This document shows, one piece after another, positions 28,912-37,272 of a DNA stretch of 64,000 nt; positions within the stretch are counted from its first letter, which is position 1; each line of letters opens with the position of its first letter. The stretch lies in contig NZ_ATUS01000001.1 in assembly GCF_000420325.1 (NCBI RefSeq), positions 248,001 through 312,000 of the forward strand, given 5' to 3'. This DNA is from Spongiibacter tropicus DSM 19543 (GTDB lineage: Bacteria; Pseudomonadota; Gammaproteobacteria; Pseudomonadales; Spongiibacteraceae). The translations under genes and the position numbers were made by a program. The notes under the pieces were generated by a model. It worked only from the letters and a program-made list of their open reading frames with translations. It was not told where the DNA came from and made no database searches.

Positions 28912-30684
28912 TCAGTAGGTACGTACTTTCGGCGCAAACGCTTCGCGGGTTTTCGGCGCGAAGTTTACTGCACGCTTACCAACACGTTTTTCGCCAGGGA
29001 AATACATGGAGTGACACAGCCAGTTTTCGTCATCACGATCCTGGAAGTCTTCACGAGCATGTGCACCGCGGCTCTCTTTGCGGGCCTCCGCAGCAACAGC
29101 GGTTGCCTCGGCGACTTCAAAGAGGTTGTGCAGCTCAAGCGCTTCAATACGCGCTGTGTTATACGCGTTGCTCTTGTCTTCCAGATGCGCGTTTTCAATA
29201 CGGCCACGCAGCTCTGCCAGCTTCTTGATACCTTCCTGCATGAAGTCACCGCGACGGAATACGCCGAAGTGATTCTGCATGATGCCTTGAAGCTCGGTGC
29301 GCAGCGCGGAAACTTTCTCACCACCTTTGCTGCTGTTCACGCGGTTCAGACGGTCATTAGCCTGTTCCAGATCGCTCTCAGAAGCATCGCGCATTTCAAC
29401 GCCTTCACGCAGCGCTTTTTCGATAAACAGACCAGACGCGCGGCCGAATACCACCAGATCCAGCAGTGAGTTACCGCCCAGACGGTTGGCACCGTGTACC
29501 GACACACAGGCCACCTCACCACAGGCGTACAAGCCGGGGATAATTTGATCGTTTCCGTTTTCATCCACCGTCAGTGCCTGACCGTGAATGTTGGTCGGGA
29601 TACCGCCCATCATGTAGTGGCAGGTCGGTACAACGGGAATCGGCTCTTTTACCGGATCAGCGTGAGCAAAGGTACGGCTCAGCTCACAGATACCAGGCAG
29701 ACGGCTTTCCAGCACTTCTTCACCCAGGTGATCCAGCTTCAGGAATACGTGATCGCCATTCGGACCACAGCCACGACCTTCAAGGATTTCCAGAGTCATT
29801 GAGCGTGCAACCACGTCGCGACCCGCGAGGTCTTTGGCATTCGGCGCATAACGCTCCATGAAGCGCTCGCCGTCTTTATTGATCAGGTAACCGCCTTCAC
29901 CACGACAACCTTCTGTAACCAACACACCCGCGCCGGCAATCCCGGTCGGGTGGAACTGCCACATTTCAATATCCTGAACGGGGAAGCCAGCGCGCAGCGC
30001 CATGCCCACACCGTCACCGGTATTAATGTGTGCGTTGGTGGTTGATGCGTAGATACGGCCCGCGCCACCCGTCGCAAATACGGTAGCCTTGGACTTCACG
30101 TACACCACTTCGCCGGTTTCGATGCAGATAGCCATCACGCCGACGACGGCGCCGTCCTGGTTCTTAACAATGTCAGTGGCATACCACTCGTTAAAGAACA
30201 CCGTGTTGTTTTTCAGGTTGCCCTGGTAAAGGGTGTGCAGCAGTGCGTGACCGGTACGGTCAGCAGCCGCACAGGTGCGAGCAGCCTGACCACCCTCACC
30301 GAAATTTTTGGACTGCCCGCCGAAAGGACGCTGATAAATACGGCCTTCTTCAGTACGGGAGAACGGCAGCCCCATATGATCCAGTTCAAATACCGCCTCG
30401 GGGCCCACACTGGTCATGTACTCGATCGCGTCTTGGTCACCGATGTAGTCAGAACCCTTTACGGTGTCGTACATATGCCACTGCCACTGATCCTGGGGAT
30501 CAGCGCTGGCGATTGCACAGGTAATACCGCCCTGGGCAGATACAGTGTGAGAGCGCGTTGGAAAAACTTTTGAAATTACGGCCGTCTTGTAACCAGACTG
30601 AGCCAATTGCAGCGCAGCACGCATGCCGGCACCGCCACCACCGACGATTACGCCGTCAAAGGTCATTGTGCGAATATTAGCCAT
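28912..30684 (-). CDS. sdhA: Succinate dehydrogenase flavoprotein subunit
   Basis: 590 residues, full length. The FAD loop is [21 protein letters not shown]; the covalent-FAD histidine lies in [13 protein letters not shown] near residue 45. The active-site segment [20 protein letters not shown], the [21 protein letters not shown] stretch and the Arg in [21 protein letters not shown] are all present. It oxidises succinate to fumarate. It sits 3 bases after sdhD and 17 bases before sdhB on the same strand, the classical sdhCDAB order. Confidence 0.98.
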   Translation of the reverse strand: MANIRTMTFDGVIVGGGGAGMRAALQLAQSGYKTAVISKVFPTRSHTVSAQGGITCAIASADPQDQWQWHMYDTVKGSDYIGDQDAIEYMTSVGPEAVFELDHMGLPFSRTEEGRIYQRPFGGQSKNFGEGGQAARTCAAADRTGHALLHTLYQGNLKNNTVFFNEWYATDIVKNQDGAVVGVMAICIETGEVVYVKSKATVFATGGAGRIYASTTNAHINTGDGVGMALRAGFPVQDIEMWQFHPTGIAGAGVLVTEGCRGEGGYLINKDGERFMERYAPNAKDLAGRDVVARSMTLEILEGRGCGPNGDHVFLKLDHLGEEVLESRLPGICELSRTFAHADPVKEPIPVVPTCHYMMGGIPTNIHGQALTVDENGNDQIIPGLYACGEVACVSVHGANRLGGNSLLDLVVFGRASGLFIEKALREGVEMRDASESDLEQANDRLNRVNSSKGGEKVSALRTELQGIMQNHFGVFRRGDFMQEGIKKLAELRGRIENAHLEDKSNAYNTARIEALELHNLFEVAEATAVAAEARKESRGAHAREDFQDRDDENWLCHSMYFPGEKRVGKRAVNFAPKTREAFAPKVRTY

Positions 30685-30687
30685 TTC

Positions 30688-31059
30688 TTAACTCCAAAGA
30701 ATCTGGATGCCCCAAACGAGGTAGGTGAACAGAACAACGCCCGAAAGAGCTTGGAATGCCAGGCGCAGGGCAAGACCCTTGGACCCCATCATTCGCTCGG
30801 TCAGATAATCTGTAGACACTGCCCACAGTCCGATCCAGGCATGCGCAACCACTGACAGCACAGCCGCCGTACTGAACACTCGCATGAACGTTGAAGAAAA
30901 GAATGCGCTCCACTGAGCGTAATCCAAATCGCTTCCTGCAGAGAGCAGGTAACCGGCAACTACAATAAAGTAAGCCAGCAGCACCACGCCTGAGACGCGC
31001 TGCACGATCCAATCAGCTACCCCGTTACGGGCAAAACTTGTTACAGACTTGACTACCAT
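30688..31059 (-). CDS. sdhD: Succinate dehydrogenase membrane anchor subunit
   Basis: 123 residues from MVVKSVTSFARNGVADW. Three membrane helices are predicted at about residues 20-42, 55-78 and 95-117. The WIVQRVSGVVLLAYFI motif begins the first helix. The haem-ligand histidine is in VVAHAWIGLWAVSTDYL and the quinone-site residues include the Tyr of STDYL. The start overlaps the sdhC stop by 7 bases. With SdhC it anchors the complex and binds haem b and ubiquinone. Confidence 0.93.
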   Translation of the reverse strand: MVVKSVTSFARNGVADWIVQRVSGVVLLAYFIVVAGYLLSAGSDLDYAQWSAFFSSTFMRVFSTAAVLSVVAHAWIGLWAVSTDYLTERMMGSKGLALRLAFQALSGVVLFTYLVWGIQILWS

Positions 31060-31427
31060 ACCCACAACCCCGTCAGTACAACCAGAACCGCTGTCGCGAT
31101 CAGCACCAGCTTGGCACCGCGCTCACCGCCTTCCATCGACTCACCAATACCCGCATCCATCACCAGGTGCTTAACACCTGCCGCCGCGTGGTAGCTAATA
31201 CCTACCAACACCGCCCAGACAACCAGCTTGCCCCAGAATGATGACAGGCATTCTTTCGCCTGAGCGAAGCCCTCAGGACCACTGAGACTGGTGCCCAGCA
31301 ACCAAAACAGCACGGCCATGCCGGCCACAAGAAACACACCACTGGCGCGATGCAAAATAGAGGTATATGCGGTAATCGGCAGTGCGATTGTCCCGATATC
31401 CAGGTTCACAGGTCGTTTGTCGTTCAC
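31053..31427 (-). CDS. sdhC: Succinate dehydrogenase cytochrome b556 subunit
   Basis: 124 residues when translation begins at the GTG of VNDKRPVNLDIGTIALPITA. This start is preferred because GTGGAATACC lies just before it and related SdhC proteins begin with a Met-x-x-x-RPVNLD pattern; another GTG is 4 codons earlier. The SILHRASGVFLVAG motif marks the first membrane helix. The haem ligand is the His of YHAAAGVKHLVMDAGIG. Three helices are predicted. It is the first gene of sdhCDAB, with a promoter about 150 bases upstream. Confidence 0.94.
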   Translation of the reverse strand: MNDKRPVNLDIGTIALPITAYTSILHRASGVFLVAGMAVLFWLLGTSLSGPEGFAQAKECLSSFWGKLVVWAVLVGISYHAAAGVKHLVMDAGIGESMEGGERGAKLVLIATAVLVVLTGLWVW

Positions 31428-31573
31428 GGTATTCCACACTTTATTTCTGGCCCATCATGGTACGGGCGGTTCAACGGAAGTGGATCTAAGCTCACCGGGC
31501 TCTCCTTCCCGGTTTTCTTCTACAGAAGTGCGTGATAGGCGCAAGCACAGGGGCTCCAGAAGAAACGCCGCGC

Positions 31574-31602
31574 ATTATAGGACCATAGAAAGGCAATTAC
31601 AA
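31574..31602 (-). promoter_or_regulatory. Sigma70-type promoter of sdhCDAB
   Basis: On the minus strand TTGTAA (31597-31602) is followed after exactly 17 bases by TATAAT (31574-31579). The predicted RNA start is near 31567, giving a leader of about 140 bases before sdhC. Confidence 0.75.
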
Positions 31603-31796
31603 ACATCGACTAAGGTCCAAATAGCGGCTTAAAGCACCTGTATATCAAGGGCTTAAGACACTATTTCGCCCTATTATGACGCCATAAAAAATCTGGCGCG
31701 CCATTTTGGAGCACGCAGCCCGGGATCGCCCCGTTATAGTTAGTTTTGAATCAGCAATTCCCTGTCCAAGCTTGGCAAGGTAAGATGTATTCAGCG

Positions 31797-31824
31797 TTGA
31801 CAAAATGTTTTAGCTCTCTATATT
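31797..31824 (+). promoter_or_regulatory. Sigma70-type promoter of gltA
   Basis: Perfect TTGACA -35 box (31797-31802), a 16-base spacer and TATATT (31819-31824). The RNA should start near 31831, about 112 bases before the gltA ATG. Confidence 0.8.
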
Positions 31825-31827
31825 TGT

Positions 31828-31850
31828 GACTCCCCACTTGGGGAGCCTTT
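31828..31850 (+). promoter_or_regulatory. Hairpin at the predicted 5' end of gltA mRNA
   Basis: GACTCCCCACTTGGGGAGCC contains the palindromic core CTCCCCACTTGGGGAG, followed by CTTTCC. The predicted transcription start falls at its left edge, so the RNA would begin with a stem-loop. This could protect the 5' end from pyrophosphohydrolase and RNase E. It is not a convincing terminator because only three T residues follow. Confidence 0.55.
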
Positions 31851-31942
31851 CCGTTGTTGCGCCCGGCACCACCTCGCCGGCTAGCAGACAACGGGGACCA
31901 CCGCCAAAAGCTACGAATCAAAAAGCAACAGGAGCCCGTCAA

Positions 31943-33223
31943 ATGAGCGATAAAAAAGCCACTCTGAGTATCGATGGCAAAACGCTGGAATTGAACGTAC
32001 ATTCCGGCACCATTGGCCCGGACGTGATTGAAGTTGGCCCTCTGACGGGTAACGGATACTTCACCTACGATCCCGGCTTCGTCTCTACCGCCGCTTGCGA
32101 ATCTAAAATCACCTACATCGATGGCAACGAAGGCGTTCTGCTCCACGGCGGTTATCCTATCGAGCAACTGGCCGAGCAATCCGATTACCTCGAAACCAGC
32201 TTCCTGCTGCTTTACGGACACCTGCCCAACAAGGCTGAGAAAGAAGCGTTTGTAAACAAAGTCCGCATGCACACGATGGTCAATGACCAGATGAGCACGT
32301 TCTTTAAAGGCTTCCGCCGCGACGCTCACCCGATGGCCATCATGTGTGGTGTCGTCGGTGCGCTGTCCGCCTTCTATCATGACTCGCTGGACATTAATGA
32401 CGAGAAACACCGCGAAATTTCAGCAATTCGCCTGATCGCCAAAATGCCCACCCTGGCTGCCATGACTTACAAATACACCATCGGCCAGCCTTTCATGTAC
32501 CCCCAGAACCACCTCAGCTACTCAGAAAACTTCCTTCACATGATGTTCGGTAACCCCTGCGAACCCAGCAAGGTTAGCCCGGTTCTTGCACGCGCGATGG
32601 ATACTATCTTCCTGCTGCACGCTGACCACGAGCAAAACGCGTCAACATCTACTGTTCGTCTGGCTGGCTCAACAGGCGCCAATCCATTCGCCTGTATCTC
32701 TGCAGGTATCGCAGCACTTTGGGGACCGTCACACGGCGGCGCCAACGAAGCGGTACTGAACATGCTGGAAGAAATTGGCGACGAAGCCAATGTCGACGCC
32801 TGCGTGGCTCGCGCCAAGGACAAGAACGACCCCTTCCGCCTGATGGGCTTTGGTCACCGCGTTTACAAAAACTTTGACCCCCGCGCCAAAGTGATGAAGC
32901 AAGTAGCAGACGAAGTACTCGGCGAGCTGGGTATTGACGATCCGCTGCTGAAAGTCGCCAAGCGCCTGGAACAAATCGCTCTGGAAGACGAATACTTTGT
33001 CGAGAAGAAGCTCTACCCCAATGTGGACTTCTACTCCGGCATCATTCTGAAAGCTATCGGCATTCCGACCAGCATGTTCACGGTAATCTTTGCTCTGGGC
33101 CGTACCCCGGGCTGGATTGCTCACTGGAACGAAATGCACGCTGGCGCCTCGCGCATCGGCCGCCCCCGCCAGCTCTACACTGGCCCCGCCAAGCGCGACT
33201 TTGTCCCTCTGGACAAGCGCTAA
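31943..33223 (+). CDS. gltA: Citrate synthase
   Basis: 426 residues from [20 protein letters not shown], with AGGAG 9 bases before the ATG; 39 upstream in-frame codons overlap the leader and are not used. It condenses acetyl-CoA with oxaloacetate. The length and the N-terminal extension fit the hexameric, NADH-inhibited type I enzyme of Gram-negative bacteria. Catalytic histidines lie in [12 protein letters not shown] near residue 265 and in [16 protein letters not shown] near 307. The aspartate is in [17 protein letters not shown] near 363. A strong promoter lies upstream and a bidirectional terminator lies just after the stop. Confidence 0.98.
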   Translation: MSDKKATLSIDGKTLELNVHSGTIGPDVIEVGPLTGNGYFTYDPGFVSTAACESKITYIDGNEGVLLHGGYPIEQLAEQSDYLETSFLLLYGHLPNKAEKEAFVNKVRMHTMVNDQMSTFFKGFRRDAHPMAIMCGVVGALSAFYHDSLDINDEKHREISAIRLIAKMPTLAAMTYKYTIGQPFMYPQNHLSYSENFLHMMFGNPCEPSKVSPVLARAMDTIFLLHADHEQNASTSTVRLAGSTGANPFACISAGIAALWGPSHGGANEAVLNMLEEIGDEANVDACVARAKDKNDPFRLMGFGHRVYKNFDPRAKVMKQVADEVLGELGIDDPLLKVAKRLEQIALEDEYFVEKKLYPNVDFYSGIILKAIGIPTSMFTVIFALGRTPGWIAHWNEMHAGASRIGRPRQLYTGPAKRDFVPLDKR

Positions 33224-33229
33224 GAAAAC

Positions 33230-33259
33230 AAAAAACCCTGCCTCGGCAGGGTTTTTTTT
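33230..33259. terminator. Bidirectional terminator after gltA
   Basis: CCCTGCC / GGCAGGG stem with a TC loop (33236-33251), eight T residues on the plus strand, and an A-run on the other side that gives a U-run for the convergent hypothetical gene. Confidence 0.93.
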
Positions 33260-33279
33260 GGCTTGATTTCGACAGTCAA

Positions 33280-33684
33280 TCAACGGGTTTTGTATTCAAT
33301 ACCCATTTCAGCACCGTCAATCGCTTCCTGATAGTTCCCCATATCCCGCTGCAGTTCCACGCCGTCCTTCATCAGCAATTTACTTTTAAACTTCACCGAT
33401 GACTCGGTCTTTTCTTTCGGCGCAAACCACTGTTCAGACCCAAAGCGATTATCGCCGTTTTCCGGCAATGGCTCGCCACTGACCACATCCGCTGGCACCG
33501 TCAAATCCAGCACCACCGGCGGCGCCGGCTTTGCCACTGGGGGCAACGGCTCAGCGTCGGGTTCTTCAATCATGATCACTGGCTCAACCACCTGCAGGCA
33601 ACAATCAGACATAGATCGCTGCTGCCACCACCAGGCTGACGACAACACCAGTACGCCAAACGCGACCAAGAGCAATGACCTCAT
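33280..33684 (-). CDS. Hypothetical protein with N-terminal membrane anchor (134 aa)
   Basis: Residues 1-18 form a short hydrophobic segment (RSLLLVAFGVLVLSSAWWW), a signal anchor or signal peptide. A Pro/Glu-rich linker (EEPDAEPLPPVAKPAPPVVLDL) follows, then a compact C-terminal part with FKSKLLMKDGVELQRDMGNY and EAIDGAEMGIEYKTR. The cysteine pair DCCLQ lies just past the anchor. This looks like a periplasmic or membrane-tethered protein of unknown function. It is convergent with gltA and shares the terminator. No family is recognised. Confidence 0.72.
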   Translation of the reverse strand: MRSLLLVAFGVLVLSSAWWWQQRSMSDCCLQVVEPVIMIEEPDAEPLPPVAKPAPPVVLDLTVPADVVSGEPLPENGDNRFGSEQWFAPKEKTESSVKFKSKLLMKDGVELQRDMGNYQEAIDGAEMGIEYKTR

Positions 33685-33746
33685 GTGTTCTCCAATACGT
33701 ATTTACTTACAGCGCAAGCAATGAAGGATATCACCCACTTGGATAA

Positions 33747-33774
33747 TTGACCCGCCTCACCAGCCCCGCATAAT
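33747..33774 (+). promoter_or_regulatory. Sigma70-type promoter of the short-chain dehydrogenase gene
   Basis: TTGACC (33747-33752), a 16-base spacer and CATAAT (33769-33774). The predicted RNA start is about 30 bases before the ATG. Confidence 0.6.
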
Positions 33775-33810
33775 GCGCCACCAACACTAACAAAAAGCGA
33801 GGATTTTTCC

Positions 33811-34584
33811 ATGGGCAGATTATCAGGCAAGGTCGCGATTATTACTGGTGCCGCGCGCGGTATGGGTGCAGTCACCGCCCGCCGTTTTGTTGAGGAAGGC
33901 GCCAAGGTTATCATCGCCGACCTGCTCGACGACGCCGGAGAGAAGCTCGCGACAGAACTGGGCGCCAGTGCCCGCTACGTTCATGCCGACGTTTCTCAGG
34001 AAAGCGACTGGCAGGCATTGATCCACGCAGCGGAAGACTTCGGACCGCTCAACATCCTCGTCAATAACGCGGCCATCCTTCACGCTGCAGCGATTGCCGA
34101 CAGCGACGGCGACGACTACATGCGCGTTATCCGAGTAAACCAACTGGGCCCCTACCTTGGCATCCGAGCCGCTATCGCACCGATGAAAGCCGCGGGCGGC
34201 GGCTCGATTATCAATATTTCATCCATTGACGGCCTGCAGGCTAAGAATGGCCTGAGCGCCTATGTGTCATCGAAATGGGCGGTGCGCGGCCTGAGTAAGT
34301 CAGCAGCGATTGAGCTTGGCCCCTACAATATACGCGTCAACACCGTACACCCCGGCGGCATCTTCACGGATATGCATGGTGCGGGTGAGAACAGTGAGCC
34401 CTCAGAGCAAGACAACGCCTTTTACGTCAACCACCCCCTCCCTCGCGTTGGCCTTCCTCAAGAAGTGGCAAATATGTCGTTGTTCTTAGCCAGTGATGAA
34501 AGCAGCTACTCCACCGGCTCGGAGTTTATTGTGGACGGAGGCTGGAACGCCGGGCTGCGCCTGGACCTATTGCCAAGCTCCTGA
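33811..34584 (+). CDS. Short-chain dehydrogenase/reductase (SDR), hydroxysteroid dehydrogenase-like
   Basis: 257 residues, classical SDR. The cofactor loop is AIITGAARGMGAVTARRF; an Asp after strand 2 (IIADLLDDAGE) favours NAD(H). NNAA is present in ILVNNAAILHAA. The catalytic Ser is in SIINISSIDGLQ and the Tyr-Lys pair is in LSAYVSSKWAVRGL. The C-terminus ends in SEFIVDGGWNAGL. Similarity to 3-alpha/20-beta hydroxysteroid and related alcohol dehydrogenases is recognisable, but the substrate is not certain. A GAGGA ribosome-binding site lies 8 bases upstream. DUF2789 follows 75 bases downstream. Confidence 0.9.
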   Translation: MGRLSGKVAIITGAARGMGAVTARRFVEEGAKVIIADLLDDAGEKLATELGASARYVHADVSQESDWQALIHAAEDFGPLNILVNNAAILHAAAIADSDGDDYMRVIRVNQLGPYLGIRAAIAPMKAAGGGSIINISSIDGLQAKNGLSAYVSSKWAVRGLSKSAAIELGPYNIRVNTVHPGGIFTDMHGAGENSEPSEQDNAFYVNHPLPRVGLPQEVANMSLFLASDESSYSTGSEFIVDGGWNAGLRLDLLPSS

Positions 34585-34659
34585 TCCCTGGTGGGGTTTT
34601 CAGGCCCGCGCCCAATATTCTATAGTGCCTCATCGGTCATCTGCGACAGGAGAGGCACC

Positions 34660-34893
34660 ATGGACACTGATATACATAGCCTGAATCTGTTATTTGAGCA
34701 GCTCGGACTGCCATCCAGCGACAGCGAGATTGCCAGCTTTGTTGCCAGTCATCGTCCGCTACCCGCCGAGCTACCCCTTCACCAAGCCGCTTTCTGGACG
34801 GAAAGTCAGTCTGCATTCATCAAGCAGGCGATCGACGATGACGCCGACTGGGCAGAATGGGTGGACGAACTCGACGCGCTGTTACGCCACTAG
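34660..34893 (+). CDS. DUF2789 family protein
   Basis: 77 residues from MDTDIHSLNLLFEQLGLPSS, with AGGAG about 8 bases upstream. The N-terminus and the block LPLHQAAFWTESQSAFIKQA followed by DWAEWVDELDALLRH match the DUF2789 family of small acidic helical proteins found in Pseudomonas and relatives. Its function is unknown. It lies downstream of the SDR gene and is convergent with the next gene. A 23-codon upstream in-frame extension has no family similarity. Confidence 0.87.
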   Translation: MDTDIHSLNLLFEQLGLPSSDSEIASFVASHRPLPAELPLHQAAFWTESQSAFIKQAIDDDADWAEWVDELDALLRH

Positions 34894-34924
34894 CTTTGCC
34901 TCCATTAAACGCCGCTCGGCACAT

Positions 34925-35305
34925 TTACAGCGGCCCCTCTCCCGAAGGCGAATCGCCCTTGTCTGGCGCAGCTTGCGACTTGGGCTGGGCATTTTCACGA
35001 CGCGATTCGGCGATATTTTCCTGCGCCCGCTCCAGCTCGCGTTCCACTGACTCCACCATCGCAGACCAGCCTTGAATCAACGCTTTATTCGCATTTTCGA
35101 TAATGCCGCCCAGTGAACTTTCCTCATCCCGTTTACGCGCTTCCTGTAACTGTCCACTGAGTTCATCGAGACGCGACTCTATCGTTACCAGTTGCTGACT
35201 TAGCGCCGCACGGTAAGCCTGCTCGTCCCGGTACTGCCAGTATTCAAAAGCGGCAAACAGCAGCACAATAATCCCCGCAAAGATCACACCCGACGACATT
35301 TTCAT
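34925..35305 (-). CDS. Membrane-anchored coiled-coil protein, unknown function (126 aa)
   Basis: One N-terminal membrane helix (about residues 6-22, VIFAGIIVLLFAAFEYW) is followed by a heptad-like helix (SQQLVTIESRLDELSGQLQEARKRDEE) and a second helix ending at about residue 98. The last 28 residues are polar and rich in Glu, Pro, Lys and Ser. No family is recognised. It is divergent from cinA, and the two starts are less than 100 bases apart. Confidence 0.72.
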   Translation of the reverse strand: MKMSSGVIFAGIIVLLFAAFEYWQYRDEQAYRAALSQQLVTIESRLDELSGQLQEARKRDEESSLGGIIENANKALIQGWSAMVESVERELERAQENIAESRRENAQPKSQAAPDKGDSPSGEGPL

Positions 35306-35398
35306 ACTATGCTCTCCCTCTTTGTGTGCAGCAAAGCAGCGATTGTAAGTGTTTTGCCGCCAGCATATAGCCCGTTATATCAAGGATCTACTGAAGGC

Positions 35399-36679
35399 AT
35401 GAAACTCAATCTGCTGCTGACCGGTAACGAAATCATGGCCGGTGATGTTATCGACTCCAATTCAGCGCGTATTGCTCAGCAACTGAACCCGCATGGCTGG
35501 CGCGTCTACAAAAAAGTCACCGTTGGCGATGACCTCGCCCTGCTCTGTCAGCAAATCGATAAACTCTGCGACGATGGCGATGTATTGATTATCAACGGCG
35601 GACTGGGCCCGACCGTCGATGATCTCACCGCCGCGGCCCTGTCCGCCGTCAGCCAGCAACCGCTATGCGAGCACCCCAGGGGAATGCGTGAATTGCAGGC
35701 GTGGTGTGACAAGCGGGGGTTTACCCTGAATGAGGCAAACAGGAAACAGGCCATCCTGCCCCAAGGCTGCGACATCATCAGCAATGCTCGGGGCAGCGCG
35801 CCGGGTATTCAGCTGGAACACAAGGGCTGTCTGGTAATCGCCACGCCCGGCGTGCCGAGTGAACTGCAACAGATGCTGGCCGACGAAATCCTTCCCCTGC
35901 TGCTGCAGCGTTTCGATTCTGACCACATACAAACCTTGCGACTGGGTGTATTTGGGCTGGGTGAATCCAGTATTCAAGAACTGTTTGACCGGGAGCTGCC
36001 CCATTGGCCGGACGATATCGAGCTGGGATTTCGTGCCTCAATGCCCGTACTGGAGGTCAAACTGACCGCCAGCGGCGCCAACTCGGGGGAGCAGCTCGCC
36101 CGCTGGCGTGAACCCGTTGAAGCCCTGTTAGGCGACCACCTACTTGGCGAGCTGCCCGTCACCCTGTCGGATGCACTGGTCAACACATTGAGAAAGCACA
36201 GTCTCAGCCTCAGCACCGCGGAATCCTGTACCGGCGGTCTGATCGCGGCACAGATTACCTCAGTGACCGGCGCATCGGAGGTTTACCCCGGCGGCATCGT
36301 GAGTTATTCCAACGCAATGAAAATGTCTCAGCTCGGCGTGAACGCAAGCAGCCTGGAGACGTACGGTGCCGTGAGTGAAACGGTGGCAAAAGAAATGGCG
36401 ACCGGCGCGCTTGTCGCAACCCAGTCCGATCTCGCCATCGCTGTCACCGGGATTGCCGGCCCCGGCGGCGGCAGTGAAGAAAAGCCGGTGGGCACGGTCT
36501 GGATTGCCTGGGGCCGTTCGGAGAACTTACACAGCGTCTGCCTGCAGCTACCCTTCGACCGGCAGGGCTTCCAACTTTGGGTCGCGGCGCTCGCTCAGGA
36601 GCTGCTGCGCCGCGAGGTATTGGGAATCATTGGCTTACCGTCATTGGTACAGCGCTACCGCCGTGGCGGCAGCATCTGA
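35399..36679 (+). CDS. CinA family protein (competence/damage-inducible; NMN amidohydrolase domain)
   Basis: 426 residues from MKLNLLLTGNEIMAGDVIDS. The first 250 residues form a MoaB/MogA-like domain with NGGLGPTVDDLTAAAL near residue 65 and TPGVPSELQQML near 150. The last 160 residues form the PncC domain, with ESCTGGLIAAQITSVTGASEVYPGGIVSYSNAM (in two stretches) and GIAGPGGGSEEKPVGTVWI. The PncC domain deaminates nicotinamide mononucleotide in characterised homologues; the N-terminal domain of CinA can hydrolyse ADP-ribose or NMN-related compounds. The stop lies 2 bases before the stop of the convergent SRPBCC gene. Confidence 0.9.
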   Translation: MKLNLLLTGNEIMAGDVIDSNSARIAQQLNPHGWRVYKKVTVGDDLALLCQQIDKLCDDGDVLIINGGLGPTVDDLTAAALSAVSQQPLCEHPRGMRELQAWCDKRGFTLNEANRKQAILPQGCDIISNARGSAPGIQLEHKGCLVIATPGVPSELQQMLADEILPLLLQRFDSDHIQTLRLGVFGLGESSIQELFDRELPHWPDDIELGFRASMPVLEVKLTASGANSGEQLARWREPVEALLGDHLLGELPVTLSDALVNTLRKHSLSLSTAESCTGGLIAAQITSVTGASEVYPGGIVSYSNAMKMSQLGVNASSLETYGAVSETVAKEMATGALVATQSDLAIAVTGIAGPGGGSEEKPVGTVWIAWGRSENLHSVCLQLPFDRQGFQLWVAALAQELLRREVLGIIGLPSLVQRYRRGGSI

Positions 36680-36681
36680 AA

Positions 36682-37113
36682 TCACGCGGCGGCGCGCTTC
36701 TCCAGTTCTTCAGCAATCCATTGCAGCAGCATTTCGTAAGCGCCACGAATCATGGCCGCCGCATCCTCGTCGCTCGCCCCTTCGGGCTTGGCACGACCAT
36801 ACCAGTCGACGTGACAGCGACCAGCGTCCAGCGCGGTCACTTTGGCATTGGCTGAATAGTCACTGACCGGCATGGGAATACCCTGCGGGATGCTGTAACC
36901 GAAGGCCATATTCTCAGGCTCGAGGAACGACAGCTGCTCATCAATAGGGTCCATGCCCTGCATGTGCAGGCGGCGAATCATACCAATGCCCTCACCGATC
37001 ACTTCTATGCGGTCAATGCCCGGCGCCCAGCTGATATCACCGAAATCTTCCAGCAAGGCCCATACCGTTTCAGCAGGGAAGTCGAGATCGCGGGCAACAT
37101 GTACCTCTACCAT
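36682..37113 (-). CDS. SRPBCC (START-like) family protein
   Basis: 143 residues from the ATG of MVEVHVARDLDFPAETVWAL; GGAG lies 6 bases upstream, while a TTG 4 codons earlier is less likely. The fold signature is the opening strand, then PAETVWALLEDFGDISWAPGI and a long C-terminal helix (AAMIRGAYEMLLQWIAEELEK). A hydrophobic-ligand cavity is expected from the family. The ligand and pathway are unknown. The gene is divergent from the radical SAM gene, with a 159-base region between. Confidence 0.86.
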   Translation of the reverse strand: MVEVHVARDLDFPAETVWALLEDFGDISWAPGIDRIEVIGEGIGMIRRLHMQGMDPIDEQLSFLEPENMAFGYSIPQGIPMPVSDYSANAKVTALDAGRCHVDWYGRAKPEGASDEDAAAMIRGAYEMLLQWIAEELEKRAAA

Positions 37114-37272
37114 GATGTTCTCCAATTTATTATTAAACAGCGGCGATCTTGCCTCATAATGGTTACAGTAGCCTCACCCGAACGGCTTAGTCAGAAATTC
37201 AACGTGAATGAGTAATACTCAGCGACTCGTTGCAGTAATATTGACGAATAATCACAACAGGTTTTCATCCCC

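Larger units (their letters stand above)
31428..31942. other. Divergent regulatory region between sdhC and gltA
   Basis: 515 bases without a gene, holding the promoters and leaders of both TCA transcripts. The sdh leader contains an inverted repeat ACCGGG / CCCGGT at 31494-31513. The mid-part 31603-31796 has AT-rich stretches and a GGCGCGCC site at about 31695. No recognisable activator site was identified. Confidence 0.7.

Noticed and set aside
31828-31852. Transcription attenuator ahead of gltA
   Set aside because: Only three T residues follow the stem and no leader peptide is visible; a 5' stabilising hairpin is the better reading.
31751-32410. 219-codon minus-strand frame overlapping gltA start
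   Set aside because: Opposite to the gltA promoter, leader and coding start; no start signal and no recognisable domain.
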